64,000 bases of DNA from Microbacterium sp. AG1240 (GCF_003635115.1 NZ_RBXJ01000001.1:1054001-1118000), one strand, 5' to 3'; shown: positions 18,145 to 26,997, numbered from the stretch's first letter. The notes: generated from the sequence alone by a model not told the origin. Program-made: numbers and translations.

Positions 18145-18426
18145 ATGTACGCCGCGATTCTTCTCGCCGCAGTGACCCCCGAGCCCAGCGCGCCTCCGGC
18201 CGAACTCGTCACCCCCGGTCCGTGGGGCTTCGCCGCCATCGCGTTCATCGCCGTGGCGGTGTTCCTGCTCGTCTGGGACATGCTGCGCCGCATCCGTCGC
18301 GGACGCTACCGCGCGGAGGTCAACGAAGACCTGGATGCTGCGGAGGCGCAGGCGAGGGCGGCCGAGGAAGCATCCGACGTCGACGACCAGGACATCGATC
18401 CCCGCGACGATCGTTTCCGCCGCTGA
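18145..18426 (+). CDS. Small single-pass membrane protein
   Basis: A 93-residue protein with an extracytoplasmic Pro-rich N-terminus, one transmembrane helix (about 28-48), then a basic stretch and a very acidic cytoplasmic tail (DDQDIDPRDDR). The ATG at 18145 follows a GAGG SD; a GTG one codon upstream is possible. A TAGGCT hexamer at 18106-18111 can serve as -10. Position next to DUF4307 and the hemolysin III gene corresponds to the small membrane protein gene Rv1083 in M. tuberculosis. Function unknown. Confidence 0.75.
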   Translation: MYAAILLAAVTPEPSAPPAELVTPGPWGFAAIAFIAVAVFLLVWDMLRRIRRGRYRAEVNEDLDAAEAQARAAEEASDVDDQDIDPRDDRFRR

Positions 18427-18429
18427 GGG

Positions 18430-19170
18430 TCATCCCGCGTGGAACGCGGGGTTCAGCACGATGAGCAGTGACGCGGTCCAGTGGCAGAGGAACGCCAGCA
18501 CCGTGCAGACATGGAAGATCTCGTGGAAGCCGAAATGGCCGGGCCACGGGTTCGGTCGCTTCAGCGCGTAGATCACCGCACCGCCGGAGTACAGCACACC
18601 GCCGATGACGACGAGCACCATCATGGCGACGTTCGCGGCGAACAGATCGCCCATGTACATCACGGCCGCCCATCCGAGCGCGAGGTAGAGGGCGACGTAG
18701 AGCCATCTCGGCGCGTTCAGCCAGAACACGCGGAAGAAGATGCCCAGGATCGCGCCGCCCCAGACGATGGACAGCAGGATGATCGCCTTGTCGGTGGGGA
18801 GGGCGAGCACCGACAGCGGTGTGTAGGTGCCTGCGATCAGCAGCAGGATGTTGGCGTGGTCGATCCGCTTGAGGATCGCGCGTGTCCGCGGCTTCCACTG
18901 GAAGCGGTGGTACAGCGCGGAGTTGCCGAACAGCAGCAGCGAGGTGGCCATGAAGACCGCCGCCGCCCACTTCGCGGGAGCACCCTGCGCCACCGCGATG
19001 AGGACGATGCCGGCGGCGATGGCGACGGGGAAGGTCCCGGCGTGGATCCACCCGCGCCACGTCGGCTTCAGCTCGTCCTGCGCACCGACCGCCGCCGCCT
19101 CGATGAGGGGCAGCTGCGGCATGTCGGGGCCGTCGTCTTCGGCCGCACGGGAGGAGGCTGGGCGGGTCAC
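18430..19170 (-). CDS. Hemolysin III / PAQR family membrane protein
   Basis: A 246-residue seven-helix membrane protein of the hemolysin III (YqfA/PAQR) family. Family residues are FGNSALYHR (Ser and His) in the first third, RIDHANILLLIAGTYTP with the metal-type Asp/His, and the C-terminal HFGFHEIFHVCTVLAFLCHW with three His. These match the zinc site of adiponectin receptors, suggesting hydrolase-like membrane lipid chemistry rather than a toxin. TAGGCT ends 6 nt before the GTG start, so it is likely leaderless and divergent from the prenyl transferase gene. Confidence 0.9.
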   Translation of the reverse strand: MTRPASSRAAEDDGPDMPQLPLIEAAAVGAQDELKPTWRGWIHAGTFPVAIAAGIVLIAVAQGAPAKWAAAVFMATSLLLFGNSALYHRFQWKPRTRAILKRIDHANILLLIAGTYTPLSVLALPTDKAIILLSIVWGGAILGIFFRVFWLNAPRWLYVALYLALGWAAVMYMGDLFAANVAMMVLVVIGGVLYSGGAVIYALKRPNPWPGHFGFHEIFHVCTVLAFLCHWTASLLIVLNPAFHAG

Positions 19171-19176
19171 GCAATG

Positions 19177-19182
19177 AGCCTA
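19177..19182 (-). promoter_or_regulatory. Leaderless -10 of the hemolysin III gene
   Basis: On the minus strand TAGGCT ends 6 nt before the GTG at 19170. Confidence 0.5.
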
Positions 19183-19245
19183 CGTCCGGGCGTATGCCGC
19201 TGAGCGCACGCTGTGCGGTTCCGCATGCACTGCACAGGTCGGGGG

Positions 19246-19251
19246 TAGCGT
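19246..19251 (+). promoter_or_regulatory. Leaderless -10 of the isoprenyl transferase gene
   Basis: TAGCGT ends 6 nt before the GTG at 19258. Confidence 0.5.
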
Positions 19252-19257
19252 AGGGGC

Positions 19258-20043
19258 GTGACGGAGACCGGGATCAACGAGGGCAGAGGACCTCTGTACC
19301 GCCTCTACATCAATCGACTGCGCCGCCGGTTGACGCCCGATGTCGTGCCCCACCACGTCGCGATGATGATCGACGGCAACCGCCGGTGGGCCCGACAGCT
19401 CGGGTTCGATTCCGCCGCGCACGGCCATCGAGCGGGTGCGGCGAAGATGCGCGAGTTCCTCCGTTGGTGCGACGATCTCGGCGTCGGCGTCGTCTCGCTC
19501 TACCTGCTCTCCAACGACAACCTCGTCAAGCGCGACTCCCGAGAGCTCGCCGACCTCCTGGAGATCATCGCCGAGCTCGCCGACGAGGTCTCCCGCGAGC
19601 CGAACTGGCGGGTGCAGCACGTCGGTCGCGCCGCCAACCTGCCGCCCGAGCTCGCGCGGGTGCTCGCAGAGTCGGAGGACCGCACCCGTGCCCACACGGG
19701 TCTGCACGTGAATCTGGCGGTCGGGTACGGCGGGCGCAGCGAGATCGTCGACGCCGTGCGCAGCATCATCGCCCAGCACGACAGCGAGGGCGGCTCGCTC
19801 GAGCAGCTGGCCGCGAGCCTCACGCCCGAGCAGATCGGCGAGCACCTCTACACGGGTGGGCTGCCTGACCCCGACCTCGTGATCCGCACGTCGGGCGAGC
19901 AGCGGCTCAGCGACTTCCTGCTCTGGCAGAGCGCCCACAGCGAGTTCTACTTCGTCGAGGCGCTCGGCCCCGACCTGCGCGAGGTCGACTTCCTGCGCGC
20001 CGTGCGCGACTTCGCCAAGCGCGACCGCCGCTACGGCGGCTGA
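19258..20043 (+). CDS. Isoprenyl transferase (cis-prenyltransferase; UppS/Z-FPP synthase family)
   Basis: A 261-residue cis-prenyltransferase. The P-loop motif MMIDGNRRWAR near residue 39 carries the catalytic Asp, then come HGHRAGAAKMREFLRWC, SNDNL (typically TENW-like in long-chain enzymes), GYGGRSEIVDA and the C-terminal RTSGEQRLSDFLLWQSAHSE. It condenses isopentenyl diphosphate to make Z-prenyl diphosphates for cell-wall carrier lipid. Position beside the hemolysin III gene matches M. tuberculosis Rv1086, a short-chain Z-FPP synthase. The SNDNL variant supports a short-chain product, but that is inference. Confidence 0.92.
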   Translation: MTETGINEGRGPLYRLYINRLRRRLTPDVVPHHVAMMIDGNRRWARQLGFDSAAHGHRAGAAKMREFLRWCDDLGVGVVSLYLLSNDNLVKRDSRELADLLEIIAELADEVSREPNWRVQHVGRAANLPPELARVLAESEDRTRAHTGLHVNLAVGYGGRSEIVDAVRSIIAQHDSEGGSLEQLAASLTPEQIGEHLYTGGLPDPDLVIRTSGEQRLSDFLLWQSAHSEFYFVEALGPDLREVDFLRAVRDFAKRDRRYGG

Positions 20044-20050
20044 GCTCCTC

Positions 20051-20122
20051 CGCGAGACCGCAACGGCGCGCCGAGACCCGGCCATGATGTCGGGGTGTCG
20101 TCGCGCAGACCGGGTCTCGCGG
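20051..20122. repeat. REP-like palindromic intergenic repeat, copy 1
   Basis: Perfect inverted repeat CGAGACCCGG (20072-20081) / CCGGGTCTCG (20110-20119) flanks a core containing ATGTCGGGGTGTCG. An outer CGCGAGACCG lies at 20051. The core and arms recur at 33380-33450. Confidence 0.7.
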
Positions 20123-20167
20123 TCAACGGCGAGCGAAGCGGCGAGCGGAGTGGGAGAATGGCCGTTT

Positions 20168-21289
20168 GTGACCGACCTCGATACCTACGTGCACTCCTTC
20201 GGCGATGAGACGGGGTATCTCGACTGGGCGTCGTTCGGCCCCCTCGCCCCGTCCGTGGTGGCCGAGACGAACGCCGACGCGGAGCTCCTCGCGTCGGGTC
20301 GGCGGTCGAGCCTCGACCTCGTGGTCGATCACGTCGCCGAGGCCGGCGCCGCCGTGGCCGAGCTGCTGGGCGCACCGGCCGACCAGGTCGTGCTGCAGCC
20401 GTCGACCGCGCACGGTCTGATGCAGGCGATCTACGCCCTCCGCGGCACGCTGCTGCTCTCGTCGGCCGAATTCCCGAGTTTGACGGTCGCCGCGGCGCGC
20501 TCGGCCGCGGTCGGTGGTGCGCAGGTCTCATGGATGCTGCCACCGGCCGGGTTCGTGACTCCGGAGGTCGTGCGCGACGCCCTCACCGACGACGTGACGG
20601 CGGTGGCCGTGAGTCTCGTCGACTTCCGCACCGGCTACCTCGCCGACCTCGCCGCCATCCGCGACGTGATCGGGGACCGGTTGCTCATCGTCGACGCCGT
20701 CCAGGGGTTCGGTGTGGTCGAGGCCGACTTCGCCGCGGCCGACGTCGTGTGCGGGAACGGGTACAAGTGGCTGCGCGCCGGCCGGGGGACCGGGTACTCC
20801 TGGTTCGCAGAGCGCGCGCTCGATCGGCTCGACCCCGTGCTCTCGGGCTTCACCGGAACCGAAGCGGAGGGGCTACCGCTCGACGAGGTGCCGCCGCCGG
20901 TGCACCAGGCTCGCGCCTTCACGGTAAGCGCGTTCGACTCGCTGGCGGCGGGTCGACTCAAGACGGCGGTGACCGACATCCGAGACGTCGGCGTCGCCGC
21001 GGTCGGCGCGCGTATCGCCGAGCGAGCCGCCGACGTCTTCGCCCTGGCCGATCAGTACGACATCCCCGTGACGACACCCCGCGATCCCGCGCACCGTGCC
21101 GGCATCATCGCGCTCGCCCCCGACGCCCGGGATGCCGCGCCGTTGGCCGCCGCCCTGTCGAACCACGGTCTGGCCGTCACCGTCCGTTCGGGCGGGATCC
21201 GGATCGCCGTGCACGCCGGTACCAGCCCCGACACGCTCCGCCAGCTCGGTGACGCCATGGCCGCGTTCGCGGCGTCGCGCGTGTGGTGA
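20168..21289 (+). CDS. Aminotransferase class V-fold PLP enzyme
   Basis: A 373-residue fold-type I PLP enzyme of the aminotransferase V / kynureninase / cysteine-desulfurase group. It has the PLP lysine in GNGYKWLRAGRGTG near residue 200, the conserved Asp/Gln in LLIVDAVQGFG and a phosphate-binding STAHGLMQ near 80. It lacks the active-site Cys loop of desulfurases, so an aminotransferase or lyase is more likely; the substrate is unassigned. The GTG at 20168 was chosen over an out-of-frame ATG 10 nt upstream; GGGAGAA could act as SD. Confidence 0.85.
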   Translation: MTDLDTYVHSFGDETGYLDWASFGPLAPSVVAETNADAELLASGRRSSLDLVVDHVAEAGAAVAELLGAPADQVVLQPSTAHGLMQAIYALRGTLLLSSAEFPSLTVAAARSAAVGGAQVSWMLPPAGFVTPEVVRDALTDDVTAVAVSLVDFRTGYLADLAAIRDVIGDRLLIVDAVQGFGVVEADFAAADVVCGNGYKWLRAGRGTGYSWFAERALDRLDPVLSGFTGTEAEGLPLDEVPPPVHQARAFTVSAFDSLAAGRLKTAVTDIRDVGVAAVGARIAERAADVFALADQYDIPVTTPRDPAHRAGIIALAPDARDAAPLAAALSNHGLAVTVRSGGIRIAVHAGTSPDTLRQLGDAMAAFAASRVW

Positions 21290-21468
21290 GGAAGTTCACC
21301 TGCTCGTAACGCGAACGAAGGGGCGTGTCGCTGCGCGCGCGGTGCGTTCCGTCGTAGCTTGATCGCATCGGGCAAGGCGCCCGTTCGAGTCGGCCTTCTG
21401 GATCGCGACTCGTGACCCCTGGTCGACTCGTCGCTTTCCGGGAGAGTGTCCCGGGTCGGGAGTGGGTT

Positions 21469-22824
21469 GTGAGCGCACGAGCACCTCAGAAGCAGCGTCT
21501 GGAGAACACCGCGGAGGACACGTCGACGGAGCAGGACCTCCGCACGTACGTGCTCGACACCTCTGTTCTCCTCAGCGATCCGCGCGCGATCTTCCGCTTC
21601 GCCGAGCATTCCGTCGTGATACCGGTCGTCGTGGTGACCGAGCTCGAGGGAAAGCGCCACGACCCGGAGATCGGATACTTCGCGCGCCAGGCGCTTCGCC
21701 ACCTCGACGAGCTGCGCGTCGAGCACGGACGGCTCGACTTCCCGGTTCAGGTCGGCACCGGGGGAACCTTCCGCGTCGAACTGAACAACACCGATCCTTC
21801 CGTACTGCCCTCGGGTATGCGGCTCGGCGACAACGACAGCCGCATCCTCGCCGTGGCGATGCATCTCTCGCAGGACGGCAGCGAAGTCACTGTCGTGTCG
21901 AAGGATCTTCCGATGCGGGTCAAGGCCGCCTCCCTCGGCCTCTCGGCGGAGGAGTACCTCGCCGAGCAGGCCGTCGACTCAGGCTGGACGGGCATCGCGA
22001 CGATCGACGTCTCCGGCGACGACATCAGCGACCTCTACGAGAGCGAGGTCGCCGTCAGCGACGATGTCGTCGGCCTCCCGGTAAACACGGGACTGATCAT
22101 CCACTCCGAGCGGGGTTCGGCCCTGGGCCGGGTGACCGGGGACGGGAGCTACAAGCTCGTGCGGGGCGACCGCGACGTGTTCGGGCTGCACGGCCGCTCG
22201 GCCGAGCAGCGCATCGCCATCGACCTGCTCACCGACCCCGACGTCGGCATCGTTTCGCTCGGCGGACGTGCGGGTACCGGCAAGTCGGCTCTCGCCCTGT
22301 GCGCCGCCCTCGAAGCGGTGCTCGAACGGCAGGAGCAGCGGAAGATCATCGTGTTCCGACCGCTCTTCGCCGTCGGCGGCCAGGAGCTGGGATACCTGCC
22401 GGGCGATGCCCAGGAGAAGATGAACCCCTGGGGGCAGGCCATCTTCGACACGCTCGGGTCGGTCGTCTCGCCCAACGTGGTGGAGGAGGTCGTCGCCCGC
22501 GGTCTTCTCGAGGTGCTTCCCCTCACGCACATCCGCGGACGGTCGCTGCACGACGCGTTCGTGATCGTCGACGAGGCGCAGTCGCTGGAGCGCAACGTGC
22601 TGCTGACCGTGCTCAGCCGCATCGGACAGAACTCGCGCGTCGTGCTCACCCACGACGTGGGCCAGCGCGACAACCTCCGCGTGGGTCGTCACGACGGCGT
22701 CGCCTCGGTGATCGAGACCCTGAAGGGGCACGCTCTGTTCGGCCACGTCACGCTGACGCGGTCCGAGCGGTCGGCGATCGCCGCCCTCGTCACCGAGCTC
22801 CTCGAGGCGGGGGAGCTCTCCTGA
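21469..22824 (+). CDS. phoH2: PhoH2-type protein: PIN nuclease fused to PhoH ATPase
   Basis: A protein of about 451 residues with an N-terminal PIN domain (acidic residues in [20 protein letters not shown] and [13 protein letters not shown]), a linker and a C-terminal PhoH ATPase/helicase domain with Walker [11 protein letters not shown] near 265-274 and Walker [10 protein letters not shown] near 362. PhoH2 proteins unwind and cut RNA and are related to VapC toxins; here no antitoxin ORF is upstream. No good SD exists, so the GTG at 21469 is a compromise; an in-frame GTG at 21412 is possible. A palindromic hairpin follows the stop. Confidence 0.92.
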   Translation: MSARAPQKQRLENTAEDTSTEQDLRTYVLDTSVLLSDPRAIFRFAEHSVVIPVVVVTELEGKRHDPEIGYFARQALRHLDELRVEHGRLDFPVQVGTGGTFRVELNNTDPSVLPSGMRLGDNDSRILAVAMHLSQDGSEVTVVSKDLPMRVKAASLGLSAEEYLAEQAVDSGWTGIATIDVSGDDISDLYESEVAVSDDVVGLPVNTGLIIHSERGSALGRVTGDGSYKLVRGDRDVFGLHGRSAEQRIAIDLLTDPDVGIVSLGGRAGTGKSALALCAALEAVLERQEQRKIIVFRPLFAVGGQELGYLPGDAQEKMNPWGQAIFDTLGSVVSPNVVEEVVARGLLEVLPLTHIRGRSLHDAFVIVDEAQSLERNVLLTVLSRIGQNSRVVLTHDVGQRDNLRVGRHDGVASVIETLKGHALFGHVTLTRSERSAIAALVTELLEAGELS

Positions 22825-22855
22825 GCCGCGTTCCGCGCTGAGGCGCGTCTGACGA

Positions 22856-22885
22856 AGGGGCGGGATGCTGCAGCATCCCGCCCCT
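22856..22885 (+). terminator. 30-bp perfect palindrome after phoH2
   Basis: The sequence from A22856 to T22885 is perfectly self-complementary around CTG|CAG. It consists of the over-represented GGATGCTG motif and its reverse complement back to back inside G4C/GC4 arms. There is no T tract, so it is a terminator-like hairpin or a cruciform. Confidence 0.6.
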
Positions 22886-22983
22886 GTCGTCTCGGATCGT
22901 CGACCGCCGAACATGAGAGGACTCTCACCTCGGATTCCTCGGGCTCTCACGCGTCGAGATGAGGATGGACAACAGCGAGGGAA

Positions 22984-23150
22984 ACCTCTCTACCGCCCAA
23001 CGGCGGATTCCCCCATAGAGGTACGGACCCATCGGGTCCGCCACGGAGAAGGAGTCATCGCGATTCGGGTATCGCGACAGGCGAGTGAGATCTTCCCCCA
23101 AAGATCTCCGACTCTCCCATAGCCCCCGGCGTCCCCCAGCGCCGGGGGCT
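22984..23150 (+). ncRNA. Candidate structured small RNA with C5 hairpin loops (6C-RNA-like)
   Basis: The 400-bp gap between phoH2 and the sensor kinase is not coding but is dense in hairpins. ACCTCT/AGAGGT (22984-22989/23017-23022) encloses CCGCC/GGCGG and a C5 run. CGGACCC/GGGTCCG is at 23024-23040. TCGCGAT/ATCGCGA is at 23058-23077. GAGATCTT/AAGATCTC (23087-23108) has loop CCCCCA. A terminal 11-bp stem (23121-23150) has loop TCCCCCAG. Two consecutive hairpins with C-rich loops and a terminator recall the actinobacterial 6C RNA, but loops here have five Cs rather than six, so it may be a variant or something new. The 5' end is unknown and could lie near 22910. Confidence 0.45.
23121..23150 (+). 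terminator. Strong hairpin ending the candidate RNA
   Basis: AGCCCCCGGCG (23121-23131) pairs with CGCCGGGGGCT (23140-23150) and is followed by a pyrimidine run CTCTCTGTCTC. Confidence 0.75.
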
Positions 23151-23216
23151 CTCTCTGTCTCGGGGCGGCCCTTTACACCCTGTGATCGCCTGCGGTCTCG
23201 CACCTTCGAACAGCGC

Positions 23217-23222
23217 GATAAT
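23217..23222 (+). promoter_or_regulatory. -10 element of the sensor kinase operon
   Basis: GATAAT ends 6 nt before the ATG at 23229, the same spacing as other leaderless genes in the window. Confidence 0.5.
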
Positions 23223-23228
23223 CGGAGG

Positions 23229-24641
23229 ATGAGTCGCATGCCGAGACTGTTCTCGGCGCGCGCGCGGATTCTCGGGGCCGTCCTCGCCGTGGCGTGCGTC
23301 GGCCTCATCGTCGTCGGTGGCGTCACCTTCTGGGCGCAGCGCGACCACGTCGTCACCGCGATCGACAACCAGCTGCAGGCCTTCGCCGCCGCGTTCACGA
23401 ACGTCTCGGGTGTGGAAGCGGCGGAGGAGATCGTCGTCGACACCGTCGGCGGCCCGACCGAGGGCGCTCTGCTGTTGTCGGGCGGCACTGTCGTGGCCAC
23501 GGCATCGCCGGCGTCGGGTCTGGATCTGGCCGCCGACGCGGCATTCATGGAGCAGGTCATCGGCGCGCCCGAGGGACTCGGGACCGCGGTCGGCGACGAC
23601 GGGATGTACCGCTACGTCGTCGTGTCGGTGGGCGACGCGGAGATCGTCAACGCGGTCTCCCTCAGCGCGCGCATGGAGCTGGTGCACATCGGCGTCGGCA
23701 CGTACGCGATCGCCGCCGCGGGCGTGCTCTTCGCCATCGGCGTCGTCGGATGGTTCGTGACGGGTCGGCTGCTCCTGCCGATCCGGCGGCTGCGCGAGAC
23801 GGCCGATTCCATCACCATCTCCGACCTCGGCGCGCGCATCACCACCGACGGCACCGACGAGATCTCCGACCTCGGGCGCACGATGAACTCGATGCTCGAT
23901 CGCCTCGAGGGCTCGGTCGATGTGCAGCGACAGCTGCTCGACGACGTGCGGCATGAGCTCAAGACACCGATCACGATCGTGCGTGGTCACCTCGAGATGA
24001 TGGATGCCTCGGATCCGGCCGACGTAGCGAACGCCCGCGAGATCGGTATCTCCGAGCTCGACCGCATGACGCGTCTCGTCGACGACATCGACCTGCTCGC
24101 CGCAGTCGAGGGAGGCGGGTTCTCGATGGGCGTCGTCGACGTCGACGCGCTCACCGCCCGGGTCGGTGAACTGGTCGCGGTCATCCCCGGGCACCCCTGG
24201 TCGGTCGAGCAGCGCGGGCGCGGCCGGGTGGAGGGCGATTACGACCGGCTCTTGCAGGCGTGGTTGCAGCTCGCCGACAACGCGTCGAAGTACACGCCCG
24301 GAGGGTCGCCGGTCGAGATCGGCAGCTCCGTCGACGATCGCGGAGCGCTGCTGTGGGTGCGCGACCACGGACCGGGCATCCCGCCGGCCGCCCGTCACCG
24401 CATCTTCCGGAGGTTCGACCGCGCTCTCGGCAAGCGCACCGTCGGCGGCTCCGGGCTCGGACTCGCGATCGTCGACGCGATCGCGAAGGGGCACGACGGC
24501 CACTGCGCCGTCACCGAGACCCCCGGCGGCGGCGCGACCTTCACGATCCACCTTCCCCTGGGACGGAACACGGCACCCGCCGGGTTCCCGGCCCCCGTGC
24601 GCGCCGGTGACGTCGTGCTCCAGCGAGAGGCCGCCGGATGA
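23229..24641 (+). CDS. Sensor histidine kinase (HAMP, two transmembrane helices)
   Basis: A 470-residue kinase: TM1 about 14-34, an extracytoplasmic sensor of about 120 residues, TM2 about 158-178, a HAMP domain, HisKA with His242 in DDVRHELKTPIT, and HATPase_c with N-box LADNASKYTPGG, DHGPGIP and GGSGLGLAIVDA. The signal is unknown. I took the ATG at 23229 because a GATAAT -10 lies 6 nt before it; an ATG at 23238, better spaced from GGAGG, is the alternative. The ATG of the response regulator gene overlaps its stop, so kinase precedes regulator in one operon. Confidence 0.92.
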   Translation: MSRMPRLFSARARILGAVLAVACVGLIVVGGVTFWAQRDHVVTAIDNQLQAFAAAFTNVSGVEAAEEIVVDTVGGPTEGALLLSGGTVVATASPASGLDLAADAAFMEQVIGAPEGLGTAVGDDGMYRYVVVSVGDAEIVNAVSLSARMELVHIGVGTYAIAAAGVLFAIGVVGWFVTGRLLLPIRRLRETADSITISDLGARITTDGTDEISDLGRTMNSMLDRLEGSVDVQRQLLDDVRHELKTPITIVRGHLEMMDASDPADVANAREIGISELDRMTRLVDDIDLLAAVEGGGFSMGVVDVDALTARVGELVAVIPGHPWSVEQRGRGRVEGDYDRLLQAWLQLADNASKYTPGGSPVEIGSSVDDRGALLWVRDHGPGIPPAARHRIFRRFDRALGKRTVGGSGLGLAIVDAIAKGHDGHCAVTETPGGGATFTIHLPLGRNTAPAGFPAPVRAGDVVLQREAAG

Positions 24642-25294
24642 CTCGTATCCTCATCGTCGAAGACGAGAGCCGCATCTCGGCCTTCGTCGCCCGTGGGCTC
24701 GAGTCCGCGGGGTACCAGACCGCCGTCGTCGAGGACGGCGAGGAGGCTCTTCAGCGCGCCATGTCGGGCGAGGTCGACCTGATGCTCCTCGACATCGGCC
24801 TGCCCACCATGGACGGGTTCGAGGTGCTGCGTCACCTCCGCGGGCAGGGGTCGACGCTCCCGGTGATCATGCTCACCGCGCGCTCCAGCACGAGTGACAC
24901 GGTCGACGGCCTTGACGCCGGTGCCAACGACTACATCGCCAAGCCCTTCAAGTTCGACGAGCTGCTGGCTCGGGTGCGCTCGCGCCTGCGCGAGAACGTC
25001 GCGACCGCCACGATCGCCGTGTCGCACCTCGACGTGAGCCTCGACGTGCTGACGCGCCGTGCCACGGTGTCGGGGCGGGAGGTCGACCTCAGCGCCCGCG
25101 AGTTCGCGCTCGCCGAGCAGTTCCTTCGTCACCCCGGGCAAGTGCTCAGCCGCGAGCAGCTGCTCAGTCGTGTCTGGGGCATGGACTTCGACCCCGGCTC
25201 GAACATCGTCGACGTCTACGTGCGGTACCTCCGCGGCAAGTTCGGCCACGACCGCATCACCACGGTGCGCGGAGCCGGATACCGCTGGGAGTGA
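24638..25294 (+). CDS. OmpR-family response regulator
   Basis: A 218-residue regulator. The receiver domain (1-118) has the acidic pair in VEDESR, phospho-acceptor Asp52 in MLLDIGLP, Thr in MLTARSS and Lys102 in IAKPFKFDELLARV. The C-terminal winged helix (about 128-218) carries LSAREFALAEQFLRHPGQV and VDVYVRYLRGKFG, typical of trans_reg_C. It overlaps the kinase gene by ATGA and is surely its partner. No operator could be proposed. A complex inverted-repeat and tandem-repeat region follows its stop. Confidence 0.95.
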   Translation: MTRILIVEDESRISAFVARGLESAGYQTAVVEDGEEALQRAMSGEVDLMLLDIGLPTMDGFEVLRHLRGQGSTLPVIMLTARSSTSDTVDGLDAGANDYIAKPFKFDELLARVRSRLRENVATATIAVSHLDVSLDVLTRRATVSGREVDLSAREFALAEQFLRHPGQVLSREQLLSRVWGMDFDPGSNIVDVYVRYLRGKFGHDRITTVRGAGYRWE

Positions 25295-25330
25295 CCCGGC
25301 CCGCGCCGCCGCCCGCTTCCCCCTTCGACC

Positions 25331-25402
25331 GGAATGTGGCGCATTCCTGTGACTGACGCCATCGATCTGTACGGTCAGTCGCCGGAAATTGGCGCACTTC
25401 GC
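25331..25402. repeat. Imperfect inverted repeats downstream of the response regulator
   Basis: GGAATG/CATTCC flank TGGCG at 25331-25347. GACTGAC and GTCAGTC form a second pair around ATCGATC. TGGCGCA elements recur at both ends, giving a large imperfect stem of about 24-nt arms. The region is AT-richer than its neighbours, and its function is unknown. Confidence 0.4.
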
Positions 25403-25417
25403 CATTCGCGGGCTCCG

Positions 25418-25486
25418 GTCGCGCACGCGCCGGTCGCGCGGTCGCGCACGCGCCGGTCGCGCGGCCGCGCACGCGCCGGTCGCGCA
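25418..25486. repeat. Three tandem 23-bp repeats
   Basis: Units at 25418-25440 and 25441-25463 are identical (start GTCGCGCACGCG, end GGTCGCGCG). The third at 25464-25486 differs at two positions. They are noncoding and lie between convergent genes. Such a GC-rich array can vary in copy number. Confidence 0.8.
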
Positions 25487-25522
25487 GGCGCGGGGCGCGG
25501 ACGGATGCTGCGGACACGCGAA

Positions 25523-25552
25523 ACCGCCGCCGCCCCGGAGGGCGACGGCGGT
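25523..25552. terminator. Bidirectional hairpin between the regulator and fumC
   Basis: ACCGCCG-C-CGCC (25523-25534) pairs with GGCG-A-CGGCGGT (25541-25552) with one mismatch and a 6-nt loop. It serves convergent genes. Confidence 0.6.
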
Positions 25553-25567
25553 CGGCGGACGTACGGC

Positions 25568-26962
25568 TCAGCCGGGGTGGGTCATCGAGAGCAGGTCGAG
25601 CTTCTCGTCGAGCTGCGCCTCGGTGAGCTCACCGCGCTCCACGTAGCCGAGGTCGATCACGGCCTCGCGCACGGTGATGCCGTTCGCGACCGAGTGCTTG
25701 GCGATCTTCGCGGCCGCCTCGTAGCCGATCAGCTTGTTCAGCGGCGTGACGATCGAGGGCGACATGCCCGCGTACGCAGCGGCGCGGTCGACGTTGGCCT
25801 GCAGCCCGTCGATCGTCTTGTCGGCGAGCACGCGCATCGCGTTCGACAGCAGGCGGATCGACTCGAGCAGGGCGGTGCCCATGACCGGGATGGCGACGTT
25901 GAGCTCGAACGACCCGGATGCTCCGGCCCACGCGACCGTCGCGTCGTTGCCGATCACTCGGGCCGACACCATGAGCACGGCCTCGGGAACCACCGGGTTC
26001 ACCTTGCCCGGCATGATCGACGACCCGGGCTGCAGATCGGGGATGTGCAGCTCGCCGAGGCCGGTGTTCGGTCCGGAGCCCATCCACCGGATGTCGTTGT
26101 TGATCTTCGTGAGCGAGACGGCGATGGTGCGCAGCGCACCGGATGCTTCGACGAGGCCGTCGCGGTTCGCCTGCGCCTCGAAGTGGTCCTTCGCCTCGGT
26201 GATCGGCAGCTCGGTCTCGGCGGCGAGCAGCTCGATGACCTTCTGCGGGAAGCCGAGCGGGGTGTTGATACCCGTGCCGACCGCGGTTCCGCCGAGAGGC
26301 ACCTCGCCCACGCGGGGGAGGACGGCCTGCACGCGCTCGATGCCCAGGCGCATCTGGCGGGCGTAGCCGCCGAACTCCTGGCCGAGCGTCACGGGCGTGG
26401 CGTCCATCAGGTGGGTGCGGCCAGATTTCACGACCGACTTCCACTCGTCGGCCTTGGCCTCGAGGGCGACGGCGAGGTGGTCGAGCGCGGGGATGAGGTC
26501 GTCGATCAGAGCCTGGGTGACGGCGATGTGCACCGACGTCGGGAACACGTCGTTCGACGACTGCGACGCGTTGACGTGGTCGTTGGGGTGCACGGGCGAC
26601 CCGAGGCGCTGGGTCGCGAGGTTCGCGAGCACCTCGTTCATGTTCATGTTCGACGAGGTGCCGCTGCCGGTCTGATACGTGTCGACGGGGAAGTGCGCGT
26701 CGTGCTGCCCGGTGATGACGTCATCGGCCGCACCGGCGATGGCGTCGGCGATCGCCGCATCCAGCGTGCCCAGCTCCTTGTTCGCGAGCGCGGCGGCCTT
26801 CTTGATGCGGGCGAGGGCCGCGATCTGGGTGGTCTCGAGACCCGAACCCGAGATGGGGAAGTTCTCGACCGCGCGCTGCGTCTGCGCCGCGTAGAGCGCG
26901 TTCTTCGGAACGCGCACCTCGCCCATGGTGTCGTGTTCGATGCGGTACTCGGTGTCGGTCAC
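25568..26962 (-). CDS. fumC: Class II fumarate hydratase
   Basis: A 464-residue fumarase of the aspartase/fumarase superfamily, interconverting fumarate and malate in the TCA cycle. It contains [47 protein letters not shown] with the catalytic His, and the signature [11 protein letters not shown] (near 318) with the catalytic Ser. GTG at 26962 follows a GGAGG SD. It is the last gene of a minus-strand run xseA, xseB, DUF4245, carbonic anhydrase, fumC; fumarase near DUF4245 and glpX is a conserved actinobacterial arrangement. Confidence 0.96.
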   Translation of the reverse strand: MTDTEYRIEHDTMGEVRVPKNALYAAQTQRAVENFPISGSGLETTQIAALARIKKAAALANKELGTLDAAIADAIAGAADDVITGQHDAHFPVDTYQTGSGTSSNMNMNEVLANLATQRLGSPVHPNDHVNASQSSNDVFPTSVHIAVTQALIDDLIPALDHLAVALEAKADEWKSVVKSGRTHLMDATPVTLGQEFGGYARQMRLGIERVQAVLPRVGEVPLGGTAVGTGINTPLGFPQKVIELLAAETELPITEAKDHFEAQANRDGLVEASGALRTIAVSLTKINNDIRWMGSGPNTGLGELHIPDLQPGSSIMPGKVNPVVPEAVLMVSARVIGNDATVAWAGASGSFELNVAIPVMGTALLESIRLLSNAMRVLADKTIDGLQANVDRAAAYAGMSPSIVTPLNKLIGYEAAAKIAKHSVANGITVREAVIDLGYVERGELTEAQLDEKLDLLSMTHPG

Positions 26963-26997
26963 GTCGTCGTCCTCCAGTTGCCGATGTGCGGGGTTGG

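Noticed and set aside
21469..22824. PhoH2 as the toxin of a toxin-antitoxin operon
   Set aside because: The PIN domain is VapC-like, but no small antitoxin ORF with a proper start overlaps or precedes it here.
25418..25486. Possible CRISPR array
   Set aside because: The 23-bp units are directly adjacent without spacers, only three in number, and no cas genes are present.
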